Positions 1-9,319 of a stretch of DNA of 64,000 nt are shown here, one piece after another. The notes beneath the pieces are model-generated. The model had not been told where the DNA came from. It saw nothing but the letters and a program-made list of their open reading frames with translations, and did no database searches. How positions within the stretch are numbered: position 1 is the first letter of the stretch; each line of letters starts with the position of its first letter. The stretch lies in NCBI GenBank assembly GCA_963765725.1, contig CAVXXI010000003.1:930001-994000 (forward strand), in the 5' to 3' direction. The translations under genes were made by a program, and so were the position numbers. Source of the stretch: DASQEH01 sp963765725 (GTDB lineage Bacteria > Actinomycetota > Actinomycetes > Propionibacteriales > Nocardioidaceae).

Positions 1-5
1 CTGCA

Positions 6-1100
6 GTGAAGACTACTTCTCGCATGGCGGCGGTCTGCGCCGGCCTCGGGCTCAGCATGGTGGCGACGGTGGGATTCGCCGCCGCTGCCTCAGCGTACTC
101 GTCGACCCCCAGCGGCCCGACGGGATGGACGCCCGATGCGGCGGTACACGCCGTCGTGACCTCAGGCAACGTCACGTTCGTCGGAGGAGCGTTCACCGGC
201 GGCGTGGCCGAGATCGACTCGGCCACCGGGGCACTGATCACGACCGCCAACGTCGGCGGTGACGTCCGGGCGCTCGCGGTCTCCGGCTCACACCTGCTGA
301 TCGGGGGGTCGTTCACGACCGTCGACGGGGCTACGCACAAGAAGCTGGCTTCCCTCAGCATCGCGACCGGCCTGCCGGCGGAGCCACACTGGAAGGCGGC
401 AGCCGGGGGGACCGTCCGTGACATCGTCGTCAACGGCAACACCGAGTACTTCGGCGGAGCGTTCACGCACCAGAACGGCCAGCCGCAAGGCGGCCTGGGA
501 GGGGTCACCGTCGATACGGGCAAGCTCGTTTCGTCCTTCACGGTGTCAACGGACAACACGGTCTTCGGTCTCACGGCCAGCGCAGGCAGGCTTTTCGTGG
601 CCGGCAACTTCACCCATGTCAATGGCTCTGTCCGCAACTCGCTGGCGTCGGTGAGCATGGCCACCAACGGCCTCGAGTCCTGGGCACCCGCTCGTGCCTG
701 CAGCATCTGCAACCAGTACTGGGATGTCGTTGTCGACAATGGCACGGCGTTCGTCGGTACGTCCGGCAACCACCTCGGGGCGTTCTACATCAGCGCGGCG
801 GGGTCGCCGTTCCATGCGGTGGCGGCCAACGGCGACGTCCAGGCGCTCGCGGTCTCCGGAGGCGTCCTGTACGCAGGTGGCCACTTCGGGACGATCGGCA
901 ACCAGACCCACGCGATCCTGGCGGCGCTGAACGAGAGGACCGGCGCCGTCGACGCATCGTTCACCCCGCGGTTCACCACGCACTACCCGGGCATCTGGGG
1001 GCTCTCCGCCACCAGCGCGAAGCTGTACGTGGGAGGCGCCTTCACCGCCGCCGGGCCGACACCGCCAAAGCGCTATCCGTACTTCGCGATGTTCAACTGA
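6..1100 (+). CDS. Secreted beta-propeller protein, copy 1
   Basis: Predicted exported protein of 364 aa. Residues 1-30 form a Sec signal peptide ending in an ASA-type cleavage site. The rest is a chain of short repeats built around GG-A/S-F-T (residues near 59, 99, 149 and 199, and again at the C terminus) with intervening strands, the pattern of Delta-60/DUF5122-like beta-propeller blades. A Cys-x-x-Cys pair sits near residues 231-234 just before QYWDV. The GTG start lies 5 bases from the window edge; its N terminus aligns with the TTG start of the next gene, so it is probably complete although its RBS is outside the window. It is a tandem paralogue of the following gene. Function is unknown; location beside exopolysaccharide genes suggests a surface or matrix role (inference). 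Confidence 0.75.
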   Translation: MKTTSRMAAVCAGLGLSMVATVGFAAAASAYSSTPSGPTGWTPDAAVHAVVTSGNVTFVGGAFTGGVAEIDSATGALITTANVGGDVRALAVSGSHLLIGGSFTTVDGATHKKLASLSIATGLPAEPHWKAAAGGTVRDIVVNGNTEYFGGAFTHQNGQPQGGLGGVTVDTGKLVSSFTVSTDNTVFGLTASAGRLFVAGNFTHVNGSVRNSLASVSMATNGLESWAPARACSICNQYWDVVVDNGTAFVGTSGNHLGAFYISAAGSPFHAVAANGDVQALAVSGGVLYAGGHFGTIGNQTHAILAALNERTGAVDASFTPRFTTHYPGIWGLSATSAKLYVGGAFTAAGPTPPKRYPYFAMFN

Positions 1101-1281
1101 TTCACCGGCTCGAGCAGGGAATGACGGTGGTCCGCAGAAAGCGGGGGCATGCGCGCAAAGCGACAAGATAACTGCGTAAGGTAATCATTTTGTGCAATTT
1201 GGCATCATGTTAAGAAACGATTAAGGTCACACAGTGCGCCCTGACACGGTGTCGGGGTGCGTCACAACCGAAGGACGACTC

Positions 1282-2385
1282 TTGACGACAATGTCCCGCG
1301 CCGCCGCCATAGCCTCTGGCCTCGCACTGACGATGGCAGCAACCGTGGGCTTCGCCACCAGCGCGTCCGCCTACTCGACCACACCGAGCGGCCCGCTCAG
1401 CTGGACGCCGGACGGCCCTGTCCACGCGGTCCTCAACGCCGGCGGCGTCACCTATGTCGGCGGCGCGTTCACCGGCGGGGTGGCCGAGATCAACTCCTCG
1501 ACCGGTGCGGTCTTGTGGAACGGCAACGCCAACGGCGACGTCCGGGCCCTCGCGCTCTCCAGTGACGGCTCGCAACTGATCATCGGTGGAGCGTTCACCA
1601 CCGTCGCGGGCGCGACGCACAAGAAGCTCGCCTCCCTCGCTGTGTCGTCCGGCGCCGTCGTGCCGACCTGGAAGGCCGCCGCAGGCGGCACCGTGCGCGA
1701 CATCGTCGTGAGCGGCAGTACCGCCTACTTCGGCGGGATCTTCACCAAGCAGAACGGCGTGGTTCAAGGCGGCCTCGGAGCTGTCAACGTCGACACCGGC
1801 AAGGTCGTGCCCACGTTCAACGCGTCGACGAACAAGTCGGTCTTCGGTCTGGCCATCGCGGGGTCGCGGCTGTACATCGCCGGCAACTACACAGCCGTCA
1901 ACGGCTCGCCTCGCAACTCGCTCTCCTCGTGGAGCCTGACCAGCAACACCTTGGACAACTGGAACCCGGCGCGGACCTGCTCGGGTTGCGACCAGTACTG
2001 GGACGTTGCCGTCGACGGCAACACGGCCTACGTCGGCTCGTCCGGCCCTGGAGGTCGACTCGGTGCCTATGACATCACCAACGGGACACCACGATTCAAG
2101 ACGATCGTCGCCGATGGAGACGTCCAAGCGCTGACGATCTCGGGGGGCCTCGTCTACGCGGGCGGTCACTTTGCGTCGATAGCCGGCCAGCCGCGCAAGA
2201 TCGTGGCCGCAGTCAACGAGACGACCGGTGCGCTGGACCCGTTCTCGGCGAACTTCGTGACCAGCTACCCCGGTGTCTGGGCGCTCGACGCGCACAGCTC
2301 GACCCTGTACGTCGGTGGCCACTTCACGGCGGCCGGCCCGACACCGCCGAAGCGCTTCCCCTACCTCGCCTTCTTCCCGATGTGA
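1282..2385 (+). CDS. Secreted beta-propeller protein, copy 2
   Basis: Paralogue of the preceding gene (367 aa), similar along its whole length, including the signal peptide ending in ASA, the GGAFT-type blade repeats, the Cys-x-x-Cys before QYWDV and the C-terminal TPPKR motif. I chose the TTG start because GAAGGA lies 6 bases upstream (1270-1275) and the resulting N terminus matches copy 1; an in-frame GTG at 1234 would add residues absent from copy 1 and an ATG at 1291 is too far from the RBS. A 180-bp AT-richer spacer separates the two genes and probably carries its own promoter. A strong hairpin follows the stop. Two diverged tandem copies imply duplication of a surface protein; ligand and role are unknown. 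Confidence 0.78.
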   Translation: MTTMSRAAAIASGLALTMAATVGFATSASAYSTTPSGPLSWTPDGPVHAVLNAGGVTYVGGAFTGGVAEINSSTGAVLWNGNANGDVRALALSSDGSQLIIGGAFTTVAGATHKKLASLAVSSGAVVPTWKAAAGGTVRDIVVSGSTAYFGGIFTKQNGVVQGGLGAVNVDTGKVVPTFNASTNKSVFGLAIAGSRLYIAGNYTAVNGSPRNSLSSWSLTSNTLDNWNPARTCSGCDQYWDVAVDGNTAYVGSSGPGGRLGAYDITNGTPRFKTIVADGDVQALTISGGLVYAGGHFASIAGQPRKIVAAVNETTGALDPFSANFVTSYPGVWALDAHSSTLYVGGHFTAAGPTPPKRFPYLAFFPM

Positions 2386-2404
2386 GACGAGGTCTCGAGT
2401 GAGG

Positions 2405-2445
2405 CCGCCCCCGCGGCGACCGTTCGGTCGCCCGTCAGGGGGCGG
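2405..2445 (+). terminator. Nested hairpin terminator after the second propeller gene
   Basis: An 8-bp perfect outer stem (CCGCCCCC at 2405-2412 with GGGGGCGG at 2438-2445) encloses a second perfect 6-bp stem (GCGACC 2416-2421, GGTCGC 2426-2431). A short T-rich stretch (TTTCTCGTTT) follows. It starts 20 bp after the stop codon, in the right place and orientation for an intrinsic terminator. Confidence 0.8.
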
Positions 2446-2530
2446 TTTCTCGTTTGCGCATGGAGCGCCGCCCACCCATTGACCAGCAGCCCGCCACAGC
2501 CTCGACCGATGTGATCGCGAGAAGAGCGCA

Positions 2531-3676
2531 ATGACACCGCCGGCCGTACCCGACGACCATGCCGGGCTGGTACGCGACGTCGTGGCGCTGGCGGAGCAAC
2601 GAGCAGCGGACTGGTTCTCGCCGTTCGAGGGCACCCGGCCGGTGGTGTCCTTGGTGAGCTACAGCGTGCGGCCGCGCTGCTACCTGTACCGATTCACCCT
2701 GGCCTCACCGTCGGCTCGGCGTGAGATCGTCGCCAAGGTCCGGCACTCCGATCCGCAGCATCGCCGCGCCGACCGCTACCCCGACCGTCCAGAGCTGACA
2801 CCGCACCGCTCGATCTCCGACGCCGAGGCCGCACACCTCGAGTACGTCGGCCTCAACCAGATCGCTGCGGCGCTGCGGGGAGCGGACCCACAGCGTCTAG
2901 GGGTCCTGCGGGCGCTTGCCGAACTGCCCGACCGGGCCACCGTCGTGATGGAGTACGTGGACCAGCCGACGTTGCGCCAGCTCGTCGCGCGCCCGCGGGC
3001 ACGACCCGGGCGCCGGGCACCTGGGCTTCTCCGCGACTGCGTCTGGACCGCACTGGGGGAGTGGCTGGCGCGTTTCCACTCAGCGCACCCGGGAGACTCC
3101 CTACCGGACCGGATGACGTCCAGCGACGACGTCGTGGACCAGCTCGACCGCTCCGTGGAGTTCGTCGCCCGTGCCGGGGTCGACGTCTCGGGCATCAGGC
3201 GTCTGAGGGAGTCCGTGATCCGCCGGTTGCACGCCGGCTGGCCGTCGGAGCTCCCCAGCGCGCTCGGGCACGGCGACTTCACGGCCCAGAACGTCTTCGT
3301 AGCACCGGAGGGGAGGATCACGATCTTCGACCCGCTCCCGCTCTGGCGGGTCTGCGTGTTCGAGGACCTGGCCCGAATGACCATGGGCCTTCGGCTGCTG
3401 GGTCCTCAGGCGGTCACCCGCGGACGGCTGTTCAGCCCCGCACACCTGGATCGGTGGGAGTCCGACCTGCTAGACGCCTACTCGGGGAGCGCCAGACCGC
3501 TTCGAGACCTCCTGCACGTCTACCAGGCGGTGCTCCTCCTCGACCGCTGGTCCCAGCTGCTCGGCAAACGCCCGCAGGGCGGGCGCGGACGGGAGAGCTT
3601 CCGCCAGGGACGGGTACGGATCACCACGGGGTGGTTCGCCTCCGAGGCCGTCCGCCTCACCGGTCTCCTGGGCTGA
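2531..3676 (+). CDS. APH-fold phosphotransferase (kinase-like), copy 1
   Basis: Protein of 381 aa with the C-lobe signature of the aminoglycoside phosphotransferase/choline kinase-like fold: GHGDFTAQN with the catalytic Asp at about residue 249 and Asn at 254, then IFDP with the metal-binding Asp near 267. The N-lobe lysine region (REIVAKVRHSD) is also visible. A GA-rich RBS precedes the ATG. A second gene of the same family lies at 11.6-12.8 kb and shares FDPLPxWRV after the catalytic motif. In a polysaccharide locus such enzymes more likely phosphorylate a sugar, lipid or polyol than an antibiotic; the substrate cannot be told from sequence. Confidence 0.75.
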   Translation: MTPPAVPDDHAGLVRDVVALAEQRAADWFSPFEGTRPVVSLVSYSVRPRCYLYRFTLASPSARREIVAKVRHSDPQHRRADRYPDRPELTPHRSISDAEAAHLEYVGLNQIAAALRGADPQRLGVLRALAELPDRATVVMEYVDQPTLRQLVARPRARPGRRAPGLLRDCVWTALGEWLARFHSAHPGDSLPDRMTSSDDVVDQLDRSVEFVARAGVDVSGIRRLRESVIRRLHAGWPSELPSALGHGDFTAQNVFVAPEGRITIFDPLPLWRVCVFEDLARMTMGLRLLGPQAVTRGRLFSPAHLDRWESDLLDAYSGSARPLRDLLHVYQAVLLLDRWSQLLGKRPQGGRGRESFRQGRVRITTGWFASEAVRLTGLLG

Positions 3677-3688
3677 CGCTTTTGCCGC

Positions 3689-4675
3689 TCAGGCGCTCTT
3701 CGCCGTCGGCAACGCGTCGGAGCAGCTCTTGTAGCCGTAGCGCGCCATCAGCGGCTTCGTGGCCAGGGCCACGAGATTCTGGTCGCGACGAGGCATCTGC
3801 GTGCGCCAGGCTTCATCGGGCCGGATCTTGACCGAGCCGACCGTGAACCGGCTCGGGTTCCCGGCGACCATGTGGTTCGGATGAAGCAGCACGGTGTCGT
3901 CATTCTCGAAGGGTGGTTGCCCGTGCTCGTCCACGAGTTCCAGGATGCGGTCGATCGCCTGCCGTGGGTCGCGCGCGAAGTCCTCGTAGCGCATCTCCAA
4001 CCACCTCGAGGGCGGTATCTGACGGCGTAGCAGCTCGGCGCCGAGGCAGTTCGCGATCCACCGGCGTACCGACGACGGCATGCGCCGCGACTTCATCGTC
4101 CGCACCGTGCCCGCGACGGTGACCGTCTTGGCCTTCCGCCACGAGTGGACGACGGCGCGTGGATCGCGCACCACGTGGACGATGTAGTGGTCGATACCCT
4201 TCACACCCGCGAAGACGGCGGCGTCGTGAGGGCGCTTCGACGTGTCGACGACGACCCTCGAACCGGTGATGTCGGCGAAGGACAGGCAGGCGGTCCCGAT
4301 GGCCGCACGCACCCGGTCGAGGGAGTCCCACGCCTCGTGTGGGCCACGCGCGCTGCGCAGCACGCGTTGGCGGTTGCCGAGGCTAGCGATCTCATGCTGG
4401 GAGGTGACGAGCGACTCCAAGGTCCACTCCGGGCGGCCGGGCTCGGTGCTCGAGGAGGTCAAGGCGACCACCGGACCCCATACGACGCACTCTGCCGGCG
4501 GTTTGGAGCAGCCGCAGGGCCGCCGCTCTTGGACCCCTCGCTCCCACAGCCAGCGAAGCTCGCCGGTGCAGGAGAAGCCGTCGACTTCGGCGAGGATGCT
4601 CCCGAGCACGGTCGTGCCGCTGCGACCGGGCCCAACCACAGACAGCACCTTGATCGGCGCTACCGAGTCGTTCAC
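3689..4675 (-). CDS. Sulfotransferase family protein 1
   Basis: A 328-aa PAPS-dependent sulfotransferase-family protein. The 5'-phosphosulfate loop is GPGRSGTT at about residues 15-22, and the 3'-phosphate-binding segment VRDPRAVVHSWRK is present mid-protein. I chose the GTG at 4675 because AGGGAG lies just upstream; a longer open frame to 4741 has no RBS and no family resemblance. Several Cys residues (CGCSKPPAEC) follow the first helix. It is convergent with the APH-like gene (12-bp gap). It is one of five sulfotransferase-family genes in the first 27 kb, suggesting that a glycan or glycolipid is sulfated; donor and acceptor are inferred from the family only. Confidence 0.8.
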   Translation of the reverse strand: MNDSVAPIKVLSVVGPGRSGTTVLGSILAEVDGFSCTGELRWLWERGVQERRPCGCSKPPAECVVWGPVVALTSSSTEPGRPEWTLESLVTSQHEIASLGNRQRVLRSARGPHEAWDSLDRVRAAIGTACLSFADITGSRVVVDTSKRPHDAAVFAGVKGIDHYIVHVVRDPRAVVHSWRKAKTVTVAGTVRTMKSRRMPSSVRRWIANCLGAELLRRQIPPSRWLEMRYEDFARDPRQAIDRILELVDEHGQPPFENDDTVLLHPNHMVAGNPSRFTVGSVKIRPDEAWRTQMPRRDQNLVALATKPLMARYGYKSCSDALPTAKSA

Positions 4676-4845
4676 GGAGTCTCCCTTGTCGCAGCCTGAC
4701 CGACGGTGCCGCCACGCTAGCAATGGGCTGCGGGGAAGCACCTCTTGAGATGAGGCTACGGGGCGGGGGTGACGTAACAGTGAAACAACGAGGGTGCCTC
4801 GTCCGTTCGGACGGTCACCGGGGAGCGCCGAACTAGGCTAAGGCC

Positions 4846-5520
4846 ATGCATGTGGTGGTTGTCGACGACGAGCCCCGCCTGCTGGAGCTCGTGGTCAGCC
4901 ACCTCGAGGAGTCCGGGTTCACCGCTGCCGGGTTCAGCGACGGGGTGACCGGGCTGGAGGCGGCGCGGGAGCCCGGCGTCGACGCCGTCGTGCTCGACCT
5001 CCTCCTCCCGCGGATGAACGGGCTTGCTGTCTGCCGGGCACTGCGCAGTGCTGGTAGCGACGTGTACGTGCTCATGCTGACCGCCCGTGGGACCGTGCGG
5101 GAACGGGTCGCCGGGCTCGACGCCGGGGCCGACGACTACCTGGTCAAGCCGTTCGCGCTCGAGGAGCTGTCGGCCCGCCTGCGGGCGGTCCACCGCCGAC
5201 GGCAGGACGACGACGAGCGACGGCTGACGGTCGGCGACCTCGTGCTCGACCCGTTGGCCCAGCGCGTCTGGCGGGGCGAGACCGAGGTGGACCTGTCTCG
5301 TCGCGAGTTCGCCGTCCTTCGCGCCCTCATGGAGAACGCCGGACGGGTCGTCAGTCGGTCCTTCATCTTCGACCAGGTCTGGGACGGCGAAGCCGACCTA
5401 TCCAGCAACGCCATAGACGTGCACGTGTCGAAGCTGCGGGCCCGGATCGACAAACCGTTCGGTACCGACACCATCACCACGCTGCGAGGCGTCGGCTACC
5501 GACTGGAGACCCGCGCGTAG
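4846..5520 (+). CDS. OmpR-family response regulator
   Basis: A 224-aa two-component regulator. The receiver domain has acidic residues D7/D8, phospho-acceptor D51, T79 and K101 in their usual places. The C-terminal half is an OmpR/PhoB winged helix (SRREFAVLRALMENAG to the terminal LRGVGYRLE). The stop codon overlaps the GTG start of the adjacent histidine kinase by one base, so the two form a co-translated pair. The spacer before it (4742-4845) contains a TAGGCT-like -10. Targets are unknown; its position between glycan genes suggests control of the surrounding locus. Confidence 0.93.
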   Translation: MHVVVVDDEPRLLELVVSHLEESGFTAAGFSDGVTGLEAAREPGVDAVVLDLLLPRMNGLAVCRALRSAGSDVYVLMLTARGTVRERVAGLDAGADDYLVKPFALEELSARLRAVHRRRQDDDERRLTVGDLVLDPLAQRVWRGETEVDLSRREFAVLRALMENAGRVVSRSFIFDQVWDGEADLSSNAIDVHVSKLRARIDKPFGTDTITTLRGVGYRLETRA

Positions 5521-6977
5521 TGGGACCACTCCTGCGCTGGCGCTCAAGGCTGGCCATCGGCACGAGGCTGGTGCTCAGCGTCGCCGTCGCCATGGCAGGA
5601 GTACTTATCCTGACGGCCAGCTTCGTCGGCTGGCGGGTCCAACAGGGCCTCGACAGGCAGCTCCGACAGGACCTCGCCACGTACCACGCCATCGTCGTCC
5701 AGGACGTCAGGACCAACGGCGACCTCCCGGTCGAAGGCCCCGGTGTCTGGTACCAGGTCGTGGCCCCGGACGGAAGGGTGCAGGCTCAGAGCACCGAGAT
5801 ACCGGTGTCGGAGCTGTTCGGTGCGTCCGCGCTGCGCAGTGCCTTGGCGGGTCACGTCATGCACACTCAGCGCGACGCGCTCTTCCATCCGGGGGACAGG
5901 TCGTACCTCGCCGTCGCATCGGCGGTCAGGTCGTCGTCCGGCCGCGTCGTTGTGGCGACGGCGATCAGCCGGGCCCACCGGGACCAGGCGTTGCGTGAGC
6001 TCATGCTGCAGCTCGCGATCGCCGACGTCCTGGTGCTGCTGGCCGCATCGTACGTGGGGTACCGGACCGCCCGAGGTGCGCTGAACCCGGTGGAGCGGTA
6101 CCGGCGCGCCGCCGAGGTCGCGGGGGAACGACCTGGCGCGCGGCTGCCCGTCGCGACCGACCGGGACGACGAGCTCACTCGTCTCGGGCACACGTTCAAC
6201 GACCTGCTCGGCCGTCTCGAGGCTTCGACGCTGCGCGAGCACCAGTTCCTCGCCGATGCGTCGCACGAGCTGCGGTCGCCCCTCGCCCTCCTCAAGGCCG
6301 AGATCGAGTTCGCCCTCAACCGGCCTCGCAGCCAGGAGCAGACGCTGAGCACGCTCAGGTCGGTCCAGGCCCAAAGTGACCGCCTCGTCGACCTCGCCAA
6401 TACCCTGCTCGACCTGGAGGAGATCGACAGTCTGCCGAACGTCTCGCGATCTGAGGTCGACGTGTCGGACCTGATCGGGGCGGTCGCCGAGCGCTGCCAG
6501 GCTGCCTTCGCCCAGGCCGGCAGACGGATCCGTGTCGACGCCCCGGACGTGACGGTGCTGGCCAGCCCCCGCTGGCTGGATGCCGCTGTCGGAAACCTCG
6601 TCACCAACGCTCTGCGTCACGGTGCCGGCGACGTGAGCATCGTGGCGCGGGTCGACGGTGACCGGGTTCGCGTCAGTGTCACCGACCAGGGTCCGGGCTT
6701 TCCCGCCGACTTCGTGGCCAAGGCGTTCGACCGGTTCAGCCGGGCCGAGGAGAGTCGCACGACCACCGGCTCGGGTCTGGGGCTCGCCGTGGTGGCGGCC
6801 GTTGCGGGTAACCACGGCGGAACCGTCCGCATCGAGGCGGCCGAGGGCAAGGGCGCCCGTGTCGTCCTCGACATCGTCTGCCCGCCCGTGCGGCGCAAGC
6901 AGCGGGATCGCCGACCTGACGCGATGCCGACGTCGGAGCCGGCTACGCCAGGAACCTCCCGAGCAGGGGGATCTTGA
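5520..6977 (+). CDS. Sensor histidine kinase
   Basis: A 485-aa membrane histidine kinase: TM1 about 15-38, an extracytoplasmic sensor domain of about 120 aa, TM2 about 163-183, HAMP, then HisKA with phospho-acceptor H249 in FLADASHELRSPL, and HATPase_c with N box GNLVTNALRHG, G1 DQGPGFP and G2 GSGLGLAV. Its GTG start overlaps the stop of the partner regulator by one base. The last 35 bp overlap the 3' end of the convergent flippase gene. The signal is unknown. Confidence 0.93.
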   Translation: MGPLLRWRSRLAIGTRLVLSVAVAMAGVLILTASFVGWRVQQGLDRQLRQDLATYHAIVVQDVRTNGDLPVEGPGVWYQVVAPDGRVQAQSTEIPVSELFGASALRSALAGHVMHTQRDALFHPGDRSYLAVASAVRSSSGRVVVATAISRAHRDQALRELMLQLAIADVLVLLAASYVGYRTARGALNPVERYRRAAEVAGERPGARLPVATDRDDELTRLGHTFNDLLGRLEASTLREHQFLADASHELRSPLALLKAEIEFALNRPRSQEQTLSTLRSVQAQSDRLVDLANTLLDLEEIDSLPNVSRSEVDVSDLIGAVAERCQAAFAQAGRRIRVDAPDVTVLASPRWLDAAVGNLVTNALRHGAGDVSIVARVDGDRVRVSVTDQGPGFPADFVAKAFDRFSRAEESRTTTGSGLGLAVVAAVAGNHGGTVRIEAAEGKGARVVLDIVCPPVRRKQRDRRPDAMPTSEPATPGTSRAGGS

Positions 6978-8526
6978 GCAGCTCCGGGAAGGTGCTCGCC
7001 AGCCGCATCGACGCCCGGTTGAAGCGAAGGACCACCAGTGAGGCGACTGCGGTGACGGCGAGCGCCACGACGATGCCCGGATGGACGGCCAGCTCGAACA
7101 CGGACAGGGCGACGCTGACCACGGCGATGGTCAGGTAGGGACGAACGAAGCTCTCGCCCTTGCCGCCGCCGCGCAGGGTACGGCCCAGCACGATCTGGTT
7201 GACGACGTTCTGGGCCACCATCGTCCCCCCACCCGCGATGGCGGCTCCAAGGGCGCCGAAGGGAGGGATGAGAAGGAAGGCAAGTCCCATGTTGACGACC
7301 AGTGAGCCGGCGTTCGAGGCGACGAGGAAGCGCAACCGTCCGTAGACCTGGAGCACGTAGGCGTTGAAGCCGAGCGTGACGCTGAAGTAGTAACCGAACG
7401 CTGTCGCGGCGAGCACCCACCCGGATCCCGCATACGGGCTGCCGAACAACGTCACCGTCGTGGTCTGCGCGAAGACAGTGGTCAGGATGAAGATCGGGAA
7501 GGTCGCCACGGCAAGGAAGACCGACGTCTGCCAGTAGCTGTTGCGCATGCCCTTGTGGTCACCCCGCGAGAACAGCCGCGCGGCCATCGGAAGGAACATC
7601 GTGACAAAGGTCTGGTACACGACCTGGTTCAGCCGGGCTGCGGGGAAGACCGCGCGGTAGGCGGCGACGTCGGTGGGGCCGCCGTAGGCCGCCAACAAGA
7701 CGACCGTGCCCATGTTGGTGATCACGAACTCCAGCTGCGTGGTCATCGTCGGGATCGAGAACGCGAACACCTCCTTCCACGGCAAGACCACGCGACGAAG
7801 CCGGAAGCGGTACAAGATCTCGCGCTCGCGAAGCACGCGCACGAGCAGCACGGCGTAGATGGCGATGCCGATGAAACTGGTGATGACATACCCAGTGGCC
7901 AGCAGAAACACATTGCCGTTGGTCAACTGCCAGATCGCCACGACGACGATCAGCTGCAGCAGCGGCGTGACGATGTACTTCCGGAAGAAGATCGCGGTCG
8001 GCTTGGAGAAGACGGCGAAGATGGAGACGAAGACCTGGTCCAGTGCCTGCATCGGTGCGCAGAACATCAAGATCAGCAGCACCTTGATCGCGCCGGGGTT
8101 GTCCAGTGAGCTGCCGAGGAGCGGCCCGGCGAAGAAGGTGTACGCCAGCAGCACGACGGTGCTGGTGGCGAAGATCGTTCCGACGGCGAGCAGGATGCTC
8201 CCGAACATGCGAGGGAAGTCGCGCTCCTCCTCGTACTTGGTCATGAACCGGCTGAGTAGCTGCCCCTGACCCAGGCTCAGCAGGATCCGGCCCGAGGCGA
8301 CCAAGGTGAAGGCATAGGCGAAGACCCCGTAATCGCCCTTCGAGAGGGCGCGGACGAGCACGACCTGGGTCGCCGTCGTGAAGAGGAGCGACAGCAGGCG
8401 GCCGGCCAGCAATAGCATCGAGCCGCGTACGTGCTGACGGCCCATGCGCGCGGCGTCGTGCCCGGGAGGCGGCGACGCCGGGTCCTGGTCGTCGCTGATG
8501 GTCTCTCCCGCCCTAGGCGTCTTCAC
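6943..8526 (-). CDS. Wzx-type oligosaccharide flippase (MOP superfamily)
   Basis: A 527-aa polytopic membrane protein, about 12-14 predicted helices, with the N-terminal RGSMLLLAGRLLSLLFTTAT and ALSKGDYGVFAY elements typical of polysaccharide biosynthesis flippases. The likely role is moving undecaprenyl-linked repeat units across the membrane before polymerisation. I chose the GTG at 8526; a further ATG at 8445 just before the first helix is possible and would drop a Pro-rich cytosolic leader. The 3' end overlaps the histidine-kinase gene on the other strand. Together with the polymerase at 12.9 kb and the Wzz-like protein at 14.7 kb it makes a near-complete Wzx/Wzy system. Confidence 0.85.
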   Translation of the reverse strand: MKTPRAGETISDDQDPASPPPGHDAARMGRQHVRGSMLLLAGRLLSLLFTTATQVVLVRALSKGDYGVFAYAFTLVASGRILLSLGQGQLLSRFMTKYEEERDFPRMFGSILLAVGTIFATSTVVLLAYTFFAGPLLGSSLDNPGAIKVLLILMFCAPMQALDQVFVSIFAVFSKPTAIFFRKYIVTPLLQLIVVVAIWQLTNGNVFLLATGYVITSFIGIAIYAVLLVRVLREREILYRFRLRRVVLPWKEVFAFSIPTMTTQLEFVITNMGTVVLLAAYGGPTDVAAYRAVFPAARLNQVVYQTFVTMFLPMAARLFSRGDHKGMRNSYWQTSVFLAVATFPIFILTTVFAQTTTVTLFGSPYAGSGWVLAATAFGYYFSVTLGFNAYVLQVYGRLRFLVASNAGSLVVNMGLAFLLIPPFGALGAAIAGGGTMVAQNVVNQIVLGRTLRGGGKGESFVRPYLTIAVVSVALSVFELAVHPGIVVALAVTAVASLVVLRFNRASMRLASTFPELLKIPLLGRFLA

Positions 8527-8671
8527 GTTCCCGCTTTCAGTGCCACGACACCCGCTGACGTCGCGCGTCGTGCAACCTCGGCCACTGTACTGGCGCGCGA
8601 AGACCCGTGTGGCACCCACGGGAAAGCTGCCATCACCGGCCCGCGATCCTGTCCCCGGAGGGGGGCCGACG

Positions 8672-9319
8672 TCAGGTGATGGTGATGAAGTCGATCAGAC
8701 CCTTGGTGAAGTCGTCGCCCGGCTTGGCTCCCAGGATCACCGACGACGTGTTCGAAATCGGCCCCACTGTGGCGGACTTGCTGGCCGTGGTCGAGCCGTC
8801 GACGATCAGCTTCACAGCACTACTCGTCTTGACACACTTCACGGTGTGCGTCCCGGTGCCCAGATTGGAGCCGCCGGTGACGGAGACGGAGTTGGTTCCC
8901 GCGAAAAGGCAGAGCGCCTTGCCGCTCGACAGCACCTCCATCTTGTAGTCGCCGCCCTTGGTGCCCGCCAGGCCCTTGCGCACGAGGTCGTAGTCCTTGC
9001 CGGAGGCGGGCTTGGCGTCGAGCGTGAACTTGACGGTGAGCGTGATGCTGCCCGACCCCGGGTTCAGCGACGCGGAGTTCGGGACGGACACGTAACCGCT
9101 GCTTCCGTCGAAGTGGTACCCGCTTCCCGTGCGGACGATGCCGCCGTGCAGCGTGCCGTTGTTGCCGTTGCCCGACGAGTCGACCGCGACCCCGGTCTTC
9201 TCGTTCATCTGCCAGCTCGCACCGAAGCCGGCGGCTTGCGCTGTCCCCACAGGCATCGCCATCGCACCAAGGGCGGCGACGCCGAGTCCGGCAATTCCCA
9301 TACGTATTGTTCGCGACAT
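8672..9319 (-). CDS. Secreted LamG/concanavalin-like protein
   Basis: A 215-aa exported protein. Residues 1-29 are a signal peptide (RTIRMGIAGLGVAAL, ending AQA). The mature part is a single LamG/ConA-like jelly roll: NEKTG..DSSGNGNNGTLHGG, HFDGSSGYVSVP, SITLTVKFTLDA and a final ILGAKPGDDFTKGLIDFI. GGAGGA precedes the chosen ATG at good spacing; an upstream ATG at 9334 overlaps that RBS. Proteins of this type bind or are attached to carbohydrates. It probably acts at the surface or matrix; the ligand is unknown. Confidence 0.8.
   Translation of the reverse strand: MSRTIRMGIAGLGVAALGAMAMPVGTAQAAGFGASWQMNEKTGVAVDSSGNGNNGTLHGGIVRTGSGYHFDGSSGYVSVPNSASLNPGSGSITLTVKFTLDAKPASGKDYDLVRKGLAGTKGGDYKMEVLSSGKALCLFAGTNSVSVTGGSNLGTGTHTVKCVKTSSAVKLIVDGSTTASKSATVGPISNTSSVILGAKPGDDFTKGLIDFITIT

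Noticed and set aside
1210..2634. 474-codon frame antisense to the second propeller gene
   Set aside because: It is Arg/Gly-rich shadow of the real gene; it has no domain and no RBS, and high G+C keeps antisense frames open.
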